Below, one piece after another: positions 28,331 to 37,603 of a stretch of 64,000 bases of DNA. Made by a program: the position numbers and the translations under genes. A model generated the notes under the pieces. It searched no databases, had not been told where the DNA came from, and worked only from the letters and a program-made list of their open reading frames with translations. Each line of letters begins with the position of its first letter. The stretch's first letter is position 1. The stretch comes from Bradyrhizobium paxllaeri (lineage in GTDB: Bacteria > Pseudomonadota > Alphaproteobacteria > Rhizobiales > Xanthobacteraceae). Location: contig NZ_CP042968.1 of assembly GCF_001693515.2 (NCBI RefSeq), forward strand, positions 6,572,001-6,636,000, given 5' to 3'.

Positions 28331-28786
28331 ATGAACATCGATCGACGCCAGCTCGCCCTGCCCGTGCTCGCACTTGGACTGACACTTGGGCTCATGAGCG
28401 CCGTCCCCGCTTTTGCCGGTGCGGACGAAGATGCCGTCGCGAAGAACGTCGAAACCTTCCGCGCGGGACAGGCGGCCGGCAATGCCGAGGCGATCGCCTC
28501 GCTCTGCGCCGACGACCTTAGTTACAGCCACTCGAACGCCAAGGTCGACACCAAGGCGTCGCTTCTCGACGGCATCACCAAGGCCAACTACAAATGGACG
28601 TCGCTCGAATACAAGAATCCCACGATCCGCGTCGTCGGCCCGACCGCTATCGTGCGCTTCACCTTCGTCGGCGAACAGGAGTTCACCGACGGCAAGAAGA
28701 CGCCGCAGAACCTTCACATCCTGATGAACTGGCAGAAGCAGGGCAACGACTGGAAGCTGCTGTCGCGGGCGGCCACCAAGCTCTGA
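28331..28786 (+). CDS. Secreted NTF2-fold protein (DUF4440-like)
   Basis: A signal peptide (to about residue 29, AFAGA) precedes a small NTF2-like domain: DAVAKNVETFRAGQAAGNAEAIASLCADDLSYSHSNAK-type start, then LHILMNWQKQGNDWKLLSRAA at the end. The DDLSYSHSNA segment is typical of DUF4440 proteins. The start at 28331 has GGAGGA just upstream. No function can be assigned. Confidence 0.82.
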   Translation: MNIDRRQLALPVLALGLTLGLMSAVPAFAGADEDAVAKNVETFRAGQAAGNAEAIASLCADDLSYSHSNAKVDTKASLLDGITKANYKWTSLEYKNPTIRVVGPTAIVRFTFVGEQEFTDGKKTPQNLHILMNWQKQGNDWKLLSRAATKL

Positions 28787-28812
28787 CCGCTGCACACGAC
28801 CGGCGCTGGCGG

Positions 28813-29001
28813 CTATGCCGCCAGCATCATTCCGCTGGCGAGACGGCAGGCGGCGCGCTCGGCCTCCCGCGCGTTGCGAAATATCTGACCTTCCAACTGG
28901 TTGAAGCGGTGCGAGGCGGCAAAGAACCGGTAGCCCTCCGGCCCGCGCACGATGATCCCTGCGGGCTGCGAGCCGACTTCGATGATATAGGTGTCCGACA
29001 T
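28813..29001 (-). CDS. Small conserved hypothetical protein, 62 aa
   Basis: The protein begins SDTYIIEVGSQPAGIIV and continues YRFFAASHRFNQLEGQIFRN, then a short helix with REAERAACRL. The pattern resembles small proteins I know from bradyrhizobia. No signal peptide or membrane helix is seen. ATG at 29001 follows an AGAGG site. Confidence 0.65.
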   Translation of the reverse strand: MSDTYIIEVGSQPAGIIVRGPEGYRFFAASHRFNQLEGQIFRNAREAERAACRLASGMMLAA

Positions 29002-29144
29002 GATCCGGCCTCTGATTTCTTCCGGGCTTACAACGGGTTGCAGGGCGGATTGTTCCCGCTTCATCGTTGCGTCGTGAGGCCAGTTTATGTCAAAGCTGGG
29101 CATGGAATACCCCAGCGAATCGCCAAAATGGCCGGAGAACTGAC

Positions 29145-29579
29145 ATGATGCCGAAATTCGCGCTCTCGATGCTGGTCGCTCTTGCGGTTTGCGCGCCGCT
29201 CCAGGAGGCTGCGGCGCAGGAAAGCACGCTCGGCGGTGCGCTGTTCGGCGGCGCCGCGGGCGCCATTGTCGGCGGCGCGCTGGGTGGCGGCCGCGGGGCC
29301 GCGATCGGCGCCATCGTCGGCGCAGGCACCGGTGCAGCCATCGGCGCCCAGGGCGAGCCGCGGCCCGGCGGCTATCGCTGGTATCAGGGCGGTTGCTACC
29401 TGGAGCAGCCCGGCGGCTGGCAGGCAGTTTCGCCGCGCTATTGCGGTGTCCAGGCACAATACGCGCCGCCACCGCCCCGCTATTACGACGACACGCCGCG
29501 CTGCATGCGCTCGCAGACCTACGATCCGCGCCGCGGCACGTTCATCGGCCGTGACGGCTACGAGCGTCCCTGCCCGTAA
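29145..29579 (+). CDS. Glycine-zipper protein with BA14K-like C-terminus
   Basis: A signal peptide (to about residue 24, EAAAQ) is followed by a glycine zipper, GGALFGGAAGAIVGGALGGG, that can insert into membranes. The C-terminal part has CMRSQTYDPRRGTFIGRDGY ending in RPCP, the pattern of the BA14K family seen in Brucella and rhizobia, where a lectin-like activity has been described. Cysteines in the C-terminal half may form disulfides. It is divergent from the 62-residue protein gene. Confidence 0.78.
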   Translation: MMPKFALSMLVALAVCAPLQEAAAQESTLGGALFGGAAGAIVGGALGGGRGAAIGAIVGAGTGAAIGAQGEPRPGGYRWYQGGCYLEQPGGWQAVSPRYCGVQAQYAPPPPRYYDDTPRCMRSQTYDPRRGTFIGRDGYERPCP

Positions 29580-29582
29580 CAC

Positions 29583-30014
29583 TCAGGTCGCGATTGGGGC
29601 ACCCTCACGCTTGATGGCCTGCGGGTGGCCCTCGTCGTCGATCGAGACGTAGGTGAAGTTGCCGTCGGTCACCAGGATCTGCTGCATCTCCTGGCGGCGC
29701 ACGACCCATGCTTCGAGATGGACTGTGAGCGAGGTGCGTCCGACCCGCACCAGATTGGCGTAGACCGAAACGAGATCGCCGACATAGACGGCTTTTCTGA
29801 AATTCATCGCCTCGATCGCCACCGTCACGGTGCGGGATTTGGCGATCTTGGAAGCAGCTACGCCGCCGCCGATGTCCATCTGGCTGAGCAGCCAGCCGCC
29901 AAAGATATCGCCATTGGCGTTGGTGTCGGCCGGCATCGCCAGCGTGCGGATGCAGAGCTCGCCGCGCGGCTCGGTTTCGGTCGAGGGCGGTGCGTGCACA
30001 TGTGTCGCCGTCAC
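29583..30014 (-). CDS. Acyl-CoA thioesterase, hotdog fold (YciA-like)
   Basis: A 143-residue single hotdog domain with RTLAMPADTNANGDIFGGWL, the conserved start of the YciA/BACH thioesterases, in which the Asp of the NGDIFGG motif is part of the active site. It hydrolyses acyl-CoA to free acid and CoA. Its ATG overlaps the fadJ stop by 4 bases. It is the last gene of the beta-oxidation operon and may release CoA or trim excess acyl-CoA. Confidence 0.92.
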   Translation of the reverse strand: MTATHVHAPPSTETEPRGELCIRTLAMPADTNANGDIFGGWLLSQMDIGGGVAASKIAKSRTVTVAIEAMNFRKAVYVGDLVSVYANLVRVGRTSLTVHLEAWVVRRQEMQQILVTDGNFTYVSIDDEGHPQAIKREGAPIAT

Positions 30015-32104
30015 TTGAAAGTCTCCCAGCCGGCATCGGGCGTAAACCGGCCGCCGAATTTGTCGGTCAGCGTCTCCAGCGTCGAGACCACGTTCTCCAC
30101 GCCTCGGGTTCGCGCATAGTTCAGGGGACCACCGCGGAACGGCGCGTAGCCGGTGCCGAAGATGACGGCGCCGTCGACAACATCCGCATTATCGACGATG
30201 CCCTCGCGCAGGCAGGCGACGCAGACATTCGACATCGGCAGGATCAGCCGGTCGATCATTTCCGCCGATGGCTCCGAGATTGCGGACATGCCGCCGGTGT
30301 CGGCCTTTCCGTCCTTCCAGATATAAAAGCCCTTGCCGGCCTTGCGGCCGAGTTCGCCCTTGGCGACCTTTTCGCGCAGCCATGCCGGCGTCGGCGGCAG
30401 CATGTCGCCGAATTTCGACCGCAGCATGTCGCCGACATCGAGGCAGATGTCGAGGCCGACCTGATCGGCGAGTTCGATCGGCCCCATCGGCATGCCGAAC
30501 TTTTTCGCGGCGGCGTCGATGACTGTCTTGTCGATCTTCTCGTCCAGCATCACCATCGCTTCCAGCATGTACGGCGTCAGCGCACGGTTGACGAGGAAGC
30601 CGGGCGAGGATTTGACCGGCAGCGGCAGCCGGTCGATGGCGCCGACAAACGCCAGCGCCTCCTTCAGGAGCTGCGCGTCGGTGCCGTCATGGCTGACGAC
30701 CTCGACGAGCTGCAGCCGCGAAACAGGATTGAAGAAGTGCAGCCCCAAGAGCCGCTCCGGCTTTTGCAGCGTGGTGCGCAGATCCTGCAGCGGAATGCTC
30801 GAGGTGTTGGTGGCGAGGATCGCGCCGGGCTTCATTTTCGGCTCGATGCCGGCATAGACCTTCTGCTTCAGCTCCAGCTTCTCCGGCACCGCCTCGATGA
30901 TGAGATCGGCGTTGCGGACGCCCTCGGCCTGCATGTCCGGCATCAGCCGGTCCAGCGCATCACGCACGGCCGTGCGCTTGCGCAGGATCTTGCCGTAGAG
31001 TTCGGCAGCACGCTTGATCGCGCCCGCGATCGGCTCCGGCTTCATGTCGGCGAGCGTCACCCGCAAATCCTGCCCGGCGCACCAGGCGGCGATGTCGCCG
31101 CCCATGGCACCGGCGCCGATGACGTGGACGTGCTCGATCTTGTTGCCGGATCCGGCAAGCTTCTTCATCTGCTCGCGCAGAAAGAACACGCGGATCAAAT
31201 TCTGCGCGGTTGGCGTCACCATCAATCTTGCGAACGACGCCTTCTCCGCGCTCAACATCGCCCGCCGGTCGCCGCCGTGCTTTTCCCAGAGATCGATCAG
31301 CGCGTAGGGCGCGGGATAGTTTGCTTCCGGCGCCGCCTTGGCGGCCTCGCTCCGCATCCGCCCGGCGAGGAATCCTCTGACCGGGCCGAGGCTCAGAATA
31401 TTGTTGAGCAGCCTGGGCTGCGCGCGCTTCAGGCGGCCGGACACGGCGTCCTTCACCGCATTCAGGACATGCCGCTCCTGCGTCACGGCGTCGACCAGCC
31501 CGAGCGACTTTGCCCGGCGCGCATCGATGGTCTTGCCGGTCAGCATCAGCGGCATCGCCTGCATCGGATTGACGAGCTGCGTGAAGCGCACGGTGCCGCC
31601 GAGGCCGGGGTGCAGGCCGAGCATCACCTCGGGAAAACCGAACCGTGCGTCCTCGATCGCAATCCGCATCTGGCAGGCCAGCGCCACCTCCAGGCCGCCG
31701 CCGAGGCAGAAGCCGTGGATTACGGCCACGCTCGGAACCCGAAGGGCTTCGAGCCGGTCGATCACCGCATGCGCGCGGCCGATCTCGGCCTCGACGGCGG
31801 CGACATCAGTCGCACCGCGAAAGGCGTTGACGTCGGCACCGGCGATGAAGCCGGATTTCTTGGCGGAGCGGATGACGAGACCGGTCGGCCGCTGGCCTTC
31901 CAGCTCGGACAAGATCTTGTCGAGCTCCTCGATCAGGTCTGCCGACAGCGTATTGGCGCTGGTGCCCTCGCGATCGAACAACAGCCAGGCGACGCCGTCG
32001 GCATCGCGCGTCAGCTTGAAGTTCTTGTACGGGCTGTCACCGCTCGGTTTCGGCCCGAGTTCGAGCACGCGATCGCCGAGAACGTTCATGATCTGGCTAT
32101 CCAT
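30011..32104 (-). CDS. fadJ: Fatty-acid oxidation complex alpha subunit (FadJ/FadB type)
   Basis: A bifunctional protein of 697 residues. The N-terminal enoyl-CoA hydratase domain has GFIAGADVNAF and the oxyanion-hole segment FCLGGGLEVALACQ. The C-terminal 3-hydroxyacyl-CoA dehydrogenase domain starts with the NAD motif VIGAGAMGGDIAAW and has NTSSIPLQDL and HFFNPV, conserved in the family. It hydrates enoyl-CoA and oxidises 3-hydroxyacyl-CoA. The start is 2 bases after the thiolase stop. A FadJ label rather than FadB is chosen from the partner and is tentative. Confidence 0.92.
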   Translation of the reverse strand: MDSQIMNVLGDRVLELGPKPSGDSPYKNFKLTRDADGVAWLLFDREGTSANTLSADLIEELDKILSELEGQRPTGLVIRSAKKSGFIAGADVNAFRGATDVAAVEAEIGRAHAVIDRLEALRVPSVAVIHGFCLGGGLEVALACQMRIAIEDARFGFPEVMLGLHPGLGGTVRFTQLVNPMQAMPLMLTGKTIDARRAKSLGLVDAVTQERHVLNAVKDAVSGRLKRAQPRLLNNILSLGPVRGFLAGRMRSEAAKAAPEANYPAPYALIDLWEKHGGDRRAMLSAEKASFARLMVTPTAQNLIRVFFLREQMKKLAGSGNKIEHVHVIGAGAMGGDIAAWCAGQDLRVTLADMKPEPIAGAIKRAAELYGKILRKRTAVRDALDRLMPDMQAEGVRNADLIIEAVPEKLELKQKVYAGIEPKMKPGAILATNTSSIPLQDLRTTLQKPERLLGLHFFNPVSRLQLVEVVSHDGTDAQLLKEALAFVGAIDRLPLPVKSSPGFLVNRALTPYMLEAMVMLDEKIDKTVIDAAAKKFGMPMGPIELADQVGLDICLDVGDMLRSKFGDMLPPTPAWLREKVAKGELGRKAGKGFYIWKDGKADTGGMSAISEPSAEMIDRLILPMSNVCVACLREGIVDNADVVDGAVIFGTGYAPFRGGPLNYARTRGVENVVSTLETLTDKFGGRFTPDAGWETFK

Positions 32105-32106
32105 GC

Positions 32107-33390
32107 TCACACCGTCTCTATCAGCATCGCGCCGCCCTGCCCGCCGCCGATACATTCGGTGGCGATGCCGCGTCGCGTGCCCAACCGTTTCATGGCATTG
32201 ACGAGATGCAGCACGATGCGGTTGCCGCTGCAGCCCACGGGATGGCCGAGGCTGATCGCACCGCCATCAACGTTCAGTTTGCTCTGGTCGAGTTCGCCCG
32301 CCGCGCCGTCGAGGCCAAGAATCTCCTTGCAGAACTTCTCGTCGTTCCAGGCGGCGAGACAGCCCAGCACCTGCGTCGCAAACGCTTCGTTCAGTTCCCA
32401 GGTCTCGATATCAGAGAGCGTCAATTCGTTGCGCTTCAACAGCTCCGTAGCCGACAACACCGGGCCGAGGCCCATGATACCGGGATCGAGCGCCGACCAC
32501 TGGCTATCGAGAATGACCGCTTTCGGCGTCAGTCCGTGTTTTGCCACCGCCTCTTCCGAGGCCAGGATCACCCAGGACGCGCCGTCGGTAATCTGCGAGG
32601 AATTGCCGGCCGTGACCTTGCCCCAGGGGCGTTCGAACACCGGCCTGAGTTTTGCCAGCGACTCCGGCGTCGAGTCCGGCCGCACGCCGTCGTCATGATC
32701 GTAGAATTTGCCGTCGCGCGCGAATGCGGTTTCGACCTCGCCCTTGAGCCAGCCTTCCGACTGCGCTTTCGCCAGCCGCCGGTGGCTTTGGGCGGCATAG
32801 GCGTCCGACTGCGCGCGGGTGACGCCGAAGAGATGCCCGACCACTTCGGCGGTCTGCCCCATATTGAGTTCGGTGATGGGATCGGTAAGCCCCCGCTCCA
32901 GCCCGATGATCGGCTTGAAATAACTCGGCTTCACCTTGAGCGCGGCCATGATCCTGGCGCCGATGCCCTTGGCGCCGGCAAGGCCTGCGAACCAGCGCAC
33001 GCCCTGCTGCGGCCACACCAGCGGAGCATGGCTCAGCGCTTCGGCGCCGCCGGCAAGAATGAGGTCCGAGACGCCCTCGCGGATATAGCGGTAGGCGGTG
33101 TCGATCGACTGCATGCCCGAACCGCAATTGATCTGCACGGTGAAGGCGACCATCTTCTCACCCATGCCGAGCCGCAGCGCAGCAACGCGCGCCGGATTCA
33201 TCTCGTCCGCGATGACGTTGACGCAGCCGAGAATGACCTGATCGAAGGCGTCAGGTGCAAACGGCTGCCGCGCCAATAGCGGCCGGCCGCACTGCACCGC
33301 GAGATCGACCGGGGTGAACGGGCCCGGGCCGGAGCGCGCTTTCAGGAACGGCGTCCGGCTGCCGTCGACGATAAAAACCGGTCTCGCCAT
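32107..33390 (-). CDS. fadI: Acetyl-CoA acetyltransferase (thiolase, FadI/FadA type)
   Basis: A thiolase of 427 residues. Cys89 in NCGSGMQS is the acyl-accepting nucleophile. NEAFA carries an active-site residue, and the C-terminal pair GHPVGCSG holds the second histidine and cysteine. It cleaves 3-ketoacyl-CoA to acetyl-CoA and a shortened acyl-CoA. The ATG overlaps the fadE stop by one base. At 427 residues it is longer than FadA (about 390), fitting the FadI branch. Confidence 0.92.
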   Translation of the reverse strand: MARPVFIVDGSRTPFLKARSGPGPFTPVDLAVQCGRPLLARQPFAPDAFDQVILGCVNVIADEMNPARVAALRLGMGEKMVAFTVQINCGSGMQSIDTAYRYIREGVSDLILAGGAEALSHAPLVWPQQGVRWFAGLAGAKGIGARIMAALKVKPSYFKPIIGLERGLTDPITELNMGQTAEVVGHLFGVTRAQSDAYAAQSHRRLAKAQSEGWLKGEVETAFARDGKFYDHDDGVRPDSTPESLAKLRPVFERPWGKVTAGNSSQITDGASWVILASEEAVAKHGLTPKAVILDSQWSALDPGIMGLGPVLSATELLKRNELTLSDIETWELNEAFATQVLGCLAAWNDEKFCKEILGLDGAAGELDQSKLNVDGGAISLGHPVGCSGNRIVLHLVNAMKRLGTRRGIATECIGGGQGGAMLIETV

Positions 33391-35657
33391 CAGCTTGCCG
33401 CCCTCTGTTCACCCAATTCCTGGAAGAACTGATGCACGTCGGCACCCTTCCTGTAAATCGGCGACAATGCCTCAGGTGCGAAATCATCAACTTCGATCAC
33501 TTTGGCAACGGCCTCATGCGCGGCGGCCAACTTCTCGCCCTGCGCCTGGGTGATGACGCCCTTCTTCACGGCTTCCTTCCAGTCATGCAGGCGCGCCGCG
33601 CGCATCTGCTTTGCGGCATCCTCCGCAGCCGTCACCAGACGGAACGCCTTTTCCAGCCGCGCGATGCCGCCGTCATCATCGACGGCCGAGAGATCCGCGG
33701 TGAGCCGGTCGCGCGCCGCCGACGGCTCCAGCACGAGCTGCGCGCACGCATGCACGACCCGGTCGGACGGACCGGTCACCTTGGCGCCGAACGGCTGGAT
33801 CAGGAATTTCAGGATCACCGCGACGAGCCGGTTCGGCAGGTTGGCGAGGATCTCGGCAAAACGATTTTCGATGATACGGAAACCACTTGCCATGCACCAT
33901 TCAAGCGCCGCGAAATCTTCCCTTTGCCGCCCCTCGTCCTGCCACCGCTTCAGCGCGGCCGACAGGAGATAGAGTTCGGAGAGGATATCGCCGAACCGGG
34001 CCGAGAGCATCTCCTTGCGCTTGAGCGCGCCGCCCAGTGTCAGCAGCGCCATATCGGCGCACAGCGCGAACGCCGACGAATAGCGCGAGAGCTGGCGATA
34101 GAACCGCGTCGCCTCGCCGGCGTCGGGTGCCGGTGCAAACAAACCACCGGTCCAGCTCCGGCCCCAGGCGCGGAACATGGTCTTGAAGCTGTGGCCGACA
34201 TGGCTCCAGAACGCCTTGTCGAACGCTTCCAGGCCCTTGGCGCGGTCGGCTTCACCCAGTGCATTCATTTCCTCAAGCAGGAACGGATGCGCACGGATCG
34301 CGCCCTGGCCAAACACGATGAGATTTCGCGTGAGGATGTTGGCGCCCTCGACGGTGATGCCGACCGGCACCGCGCGATAGAGGCTGCCCATGTAGTTCTG
34401 CGGGCCGTCGATCACGGCCTTGCCGCCATGGATGTCCATGGCGTCGTCGATCACGATCCGCATCCGATCGGTGGCATGCAACTTCATGATGCCGGAAATG
34501 ACGGCGGGATGGTGCCCCTGGTTGAGCGCGGCGCAGGTCAGCCGGCGCGCGGCGTCGAGCAGGTAGGCGGTACCGGCGATGCGGGCGAGCGGCTCCTCGA
34601 TGCCTTCGAACTTGCCGATGGAAATGCCGAACTGCTCGCGGATGCGGGCATAGGCGCCGGTAGTGCGCGCCGCATAGGCTGCGCCCGCAGCCGACAGTGA
34701 CGGCAGCGAGATGCCGCGGCCGGCAGCAAGCGCCGTCATCAGCATCTTCCAGCCCTGCCCCAACCGCTCCTGCCCGCCAATGATGTAATCCATCGGGATA
34801 AAGACGTCGCGGCCCCAGTTCGGGCCGTTCTGGAACACCTGCATCGCCGGCAGATGCCGGCGGCCGATGTCGACGCCCGGCCGATCGGTCGGGATCAGCG
34901 CCACGGTAATGCCGAGTTCTTCCTCGGTGCCTACGAGATGATCGGGGTCATAGGCCTTGAAGGCGAGACCGAGCAGCGTCGCGACCGGACCCAGCGTGAT
35001 GTAGCGCTTGTGCCAGTTCAACCTCAAGCCGAGCACTTCGCGCCCTTCGAAATTGCCCTTGCAGATGATGCCGGTATCGACCATCGAGGCCGCATCGGAG
35101 CCAGCCTCCGGGCTGGTCAGGCCGAAGCAGGGAATGTCGCGGCCGTCGGCCAGACGCGGCAGCCATTTGTCCTGCTGCTCCCTGGTGCCGAAGCGCATCA
35201 GGAGTTCGCCGGGCCCGAGCGAGTTCGGCACCATCACGGTGACGGCCGCGGTCAGCGAGCGCGAGGAAAGTTTTCGAACCACTTCCGAATGCGCATAGGG
35301 CGAGAATCCGAGCCCGCCGAATTCCTTCGGAATGATCATGCCGAAGAATTTGTGGCGCTTGATGAAGGCCCACGCCTGCGGCGGCAGATCGCGCCATTCC
35401 CAATTGATTTTCCACTCGTCGAGCATGGCGCAGAGCTCGTCGACGGGGCCGTTCAGGAACGCCCGCTCCTCTTCGGTCAAGGCCGCCGGCGCGACCGCCA
35501 GCAATTTCGACCAGTCGGGATTGCCGGTGAAGAGGTCGGCGTCCCACCAGACATCGCCCGCCTCCAGCGCCTCGCGTTCGGTGTCGGACATCGCGGGCAT
35601 GGCGCCGCGCGCGAAAGCGAAGATCGGCTTGCTGATGAAATCGCGGCGGAAGCTCAT
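33390..35657 (-). CDS. fadE: Long-chain acyl-CoA dehydrogenase (FadE)
   Basis: A large FAD enzyme of 755 residues that makes the trans-2-enoyl-CoA in the first step of beta-oxidation. It has the acyl-CoA dehydrogenase core (FFGMIIPKEFGGLGFSP, CFGLTSPEAGSDAASM, DIHGGKAVIDGPQNY) and a long C-terminal part (DUF1974) typical of FadE, with IENRFAEILANLPNRL and SLRLVTAAEDA-like helices. Start ATG at 35657 follows GGAGG. As first gene of fadE-fadI-fadJ-thioesterase it carries all core activities except acyl-CoA synthetase. Confidence 0.93.
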   Translation of the reverse strand: MSFRRDFISKPIFAFARGAMPAMSDTEREALEAGDVWWDADLFTGNPDWSKLLAVAPAALTEEERAFLNGPVDELCAMLDEWKINWEWRDLPPQAWAFIKRHKFFGMIIPKEFGGLGFSPYAHSEVVRKLSSRSLTAAVTVMVPNSLGPGELLMRFGTREQQDKWLPRLADGRDIPCFGLTSPEAGSDAASMVDTGIICKGNFEGREVLGLRLNWHKRYITLGPVATLLGLAFKAYDPDHLVGTEEELGITVALIPTDRPGVDIGRRHLPAMQVFQNGPNWGRDVFIPMDYIIGGQERLGQGWKMLMTALAAGRGISLPSLSAAGAAYAARTTGAYARIREQFGISIGKFEGIEEPLARIAGTAYLLDAARRLTCAALNQGHHPAVISGIMKLHATDRMRIVIDDAMDIHGGKAVIDGPQNYMGSLYRAVPVGITVEGANILTRNLIVFGQGAIRAHPFLLEEMNALGEADRAKGLEAFDKAFWSHVGHSFKTMFRAWGRSWTGGLFAPAPDAGEATRFYRQLSRYSSAFALCADMALLTLGGALKRKEMLSARFGDILSELYLLSAALKRWQDEGRQREDFAALEWCMASGFRIIENRFAEILANLPNRLVAVILKFLIQPFGAKVTGPSDRVVHACAQLVLEPSAARDRLTADLSAVDDDGGIARLEKAFRLVTAAEDAAKQMRAARLHDWKEAVKKGVITQAQGEKLAAAHEAVAKVIEVDDFAPEALSPIYRKGADVHQFFQELGEQRAAS

Positions 35658-35904
35658 GGCGACCTCCTCATGATCGGGGCGCGACACCGCGCCTCACCTG
35701 GGCCAAACGTTGGTGCATTCTAGCTGAAAAGCTCGGAATTCGGGGCCGTTAGCGCCCGGAATGAAGCGAAATTGATAAACCGGGATATAACGGCAGAGGT
35801 CCCCGACCCGTTCCAGCAGGACTTGCATTATCCGGCGGTTGAAGACGGACGTTGCAGGATGGTCTTACGGCACCCGCCGTATCAGGCCAGCGGGCGGACT
35901 TGCC

Positions 35905-36171
35905 TTAGGAGTCGCGTTTGTGGCGTCGTCGCTCGTTGGGGACGAACACGGCAAACACTTCCTTGACGCGAACGGCCGGCGTCACGTCGCGGGTAAAGCG
36001 AAGCTCCGCGGTCGTCCGGGTTTCTTCGACGCGCGGCGCATAAAGGGCGCTGCCATAGAGCGATCCGTCGAACCGCAAATTGCTTTCGTCGTCAGTGAGG
36101 TAAGCGTTCGAAACAAACAGGAATACGAGCAGTGTCGATCCGACAACGGTAAAATATTTGAATATGGGCAT
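35905..36171 (-). CDS. Small hypothetical membrane protein, 88 aa
   Basis: A single N-terminal hydrophobic helix (FKYFTVVGSTLLVFLFVSNA) is followed by LRFDGSLYGSALYAPR, TAELRFTRDVTPAVRVKEVF and a very basic tail. The family appears in several bradyrhizobial genomes in my memory. I start at the ATG at 36171 and not the upstream codon at 36225, since homologs begin at MPIFKYF. Function unknown. Confidence 0.68.
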   Translation of the reverse strand: MPIFKYFTVVGSTLLVFLFVSNAYLTDDESNLRFDGSLYGSALYAPRVEETRTTAELRFTRDVTPAVRVKEVFAVFVPNERRRHKRDS

Positions 36172-36474
36172 TGGTATACGAGCCTTCCCCTTTCTTGTGC
36201 GGGAAGGTGCATCGCGCGTCATCAAAGCGAGGTTTAAGAGCGCCCAGCTTTTGCCCGAACGGTTGGCTGCAAGTTGCCCATTTGCGACGAATTTTAACTA
36301 AGGCGCTAGGGGGCGGGACATCCCAGGATCTTTCACCTTCTGACCAAAATCTGACATCGGGCGGCGCACGGCTGTTCGTCGAAACGTGAACTCCTTCACA
36401 CTTGGAACCCACCAGTCGTCCTACGCTCGCTTGATTAACGCTGGGGCTGTTCTCAAAGAGTGGAGAAGGCTGCA
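36172..36474. other. Intergenic region without a recognisable gene
   Basis: This 303-base stretch separates the divergent small-protein and methyltransferase genes. I find no clear promoter, repeat or RNA gene. A GTG at 36460 in frame with the methyltransferase lies at its end. Confidence 0.45.
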
Positions 36475-37536
36475 ATGCGTGAACCAAACCTTGAAAAGTT
36501 GAACGCGCTCGTAGGGAAGCTGGTCGGCGACCTCGGCATCTCGCTTGGCGGCGCAAGCATTCTGCTCGGCGATCGCCTCGGGCTCTACAAGGCGATGGCG
36601 GATGGCGCTGTGATCACTCCGTCCGAGCTTGCCAAGAAGACCGGTCTGCGTGAGCGTTATGTGCGCGAATGGCTGTCCGGACAGGCCGCCTCTGGATACA
36701 TCGACTACCACCCCGATAAAAATGCGTTCTCACTCTCGGCCGAGCAAGCCATGGCGTTCGCCGAGGAAGGGTCGCCAGCCTTCTTTGCCGGTGCATTCGA
36801 TGTCGTGCAAGCCACCTATCTCGACGAACCCAAGGTCGCCGAAGCGTTTCGAACCGGGAAAGGCGTTGGCTGGCACGAGCATTCGAAGTGTCTTTTCTCG
36901 GGGACCGAACGCTTCTTCAGGCCGGGCTATAACGCCAATCTGGTCTCGAACTGGATTCCGACGCTCGAAGGCGTCGAAGCGAAACTGAAGGCCGGCGCCA
37001 GGGTGGCGGATGTCGGATGCGGCCACGGCGCTTCTACGATCGTGATGGCGCAAGCCTACCCCAATTCAGAATTCTTCGGGTTCGATTACCACAAGCCTTC
37101 GATTGAACGCGCAAAGGTGCTGGCGCAGGAAGCGGGGGTTGGAGACCGCATCACCTTCTCGCAGGCCAGCGCCAAGGATTTTCCGGCGAAAGACTATGAC
37201 CTGGTGGCGTTCTTCGATTGCCTGCATGACATGGGCGACCCCGTGGGTGCAGGCAAGCATGTCAAGGAAACGCTGGCCAAGGATGGGTCGTGGATGATCG
37301 TCGAGCCGTTTGCCCATGACAATCTCAAGGATAATCTCAACCCGGTCGGATGCGTCTACTATCACGCCTCGACATTCATTTGTACGCCGGCATCACTTGC
37401 TCAGGAAGTGGGCCTGGGGCTCGGCGCCCAGGCGGGTGAAAGCAGATTGCGTCAGGTCGCGACCGAAGCGGGCTTCAGGCGCTTCCGCCGCGCAACCGAG
37501 ACACCGTTCAACATGATCTTCGAAGTGCGTTCCTGA
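36475..37536 (+). CDS. SAM-dependent class I methyltransferase with winged-helix N-terminus
   Basis: The N-terminal domain (about residues 10-90) is a winged-helix dimerisation domain, LAKKTGLRERYVREWLSGQA, as in plant-type O-methyltransferases. The SAM-binding motif I is VADVGCGHGAST, followed by FFGFDYH and AFFDCLHDMGDP. Substrate is unknown; relatives methylate small molecules. The GTG at 36460 is an alternative start. The gene ends close to a strong inverted repeat at 37554-37578. Confidence 0.88.
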   Translation: MREPNLEKLNALVGKLVGDLGISLGGASILLGDRLGLYKAMADGAVITPSELAKKTGLRERYVREWLSGQAASGYIDYHPDKNAFSLSAEQAMAFAEEGSPAFFAGAFDVVQATYLDEPKVAEAFRTGKGVGWHEHSKCLFSGTERFFRPGYNANLVSNWIPTLEGVEAKLKAGARVADVGCGHGASTIVMAQAYPNSEFFGFDYHKPSIERAKVLAQEAGVGDRITFSQASAKDFPAKDYDLVAFFDCLHDMGDPVGAGKHVKETLAKDGSWMIVEPFAHDNLKDNLNPVGCVYYHASTFICTPASLAQEVGLGLGAQAGESRLRQVATEAGFRRFRRATETPFNMIFEVRS

Positions 37537-37553
37537 CCCAGCGTTCAAACGTC

Positions 37554-37578
37554 AAGCGCCGGCGGATCGCCGGCGCTT
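37554..37578. terminator. Strong hairpin between convergent genes
   Basis: A perfect 11-pair stem (AAGCGCCGGCG / CGCCGGCGCTT, loop GAT) lies between the methyltransferase and gluconolactonase stops. There is no T tract on either side, so it may act as an attenuating or protecting structure and not a classical terminator. Confidence 0.55.
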
Positions 37579-37603
37579 GGTCGCCATATCTCGCAGACCG
37601 GGC

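Noticed and set aside
29990..32698. Long plus-strand open frame of 902 codons opposite the fadJ/fadI genes
   Set aside because: It is Arg/His/Asp-rich with no domain, and lies wholly antisense to well-supported genes. High GC makes such frames common.
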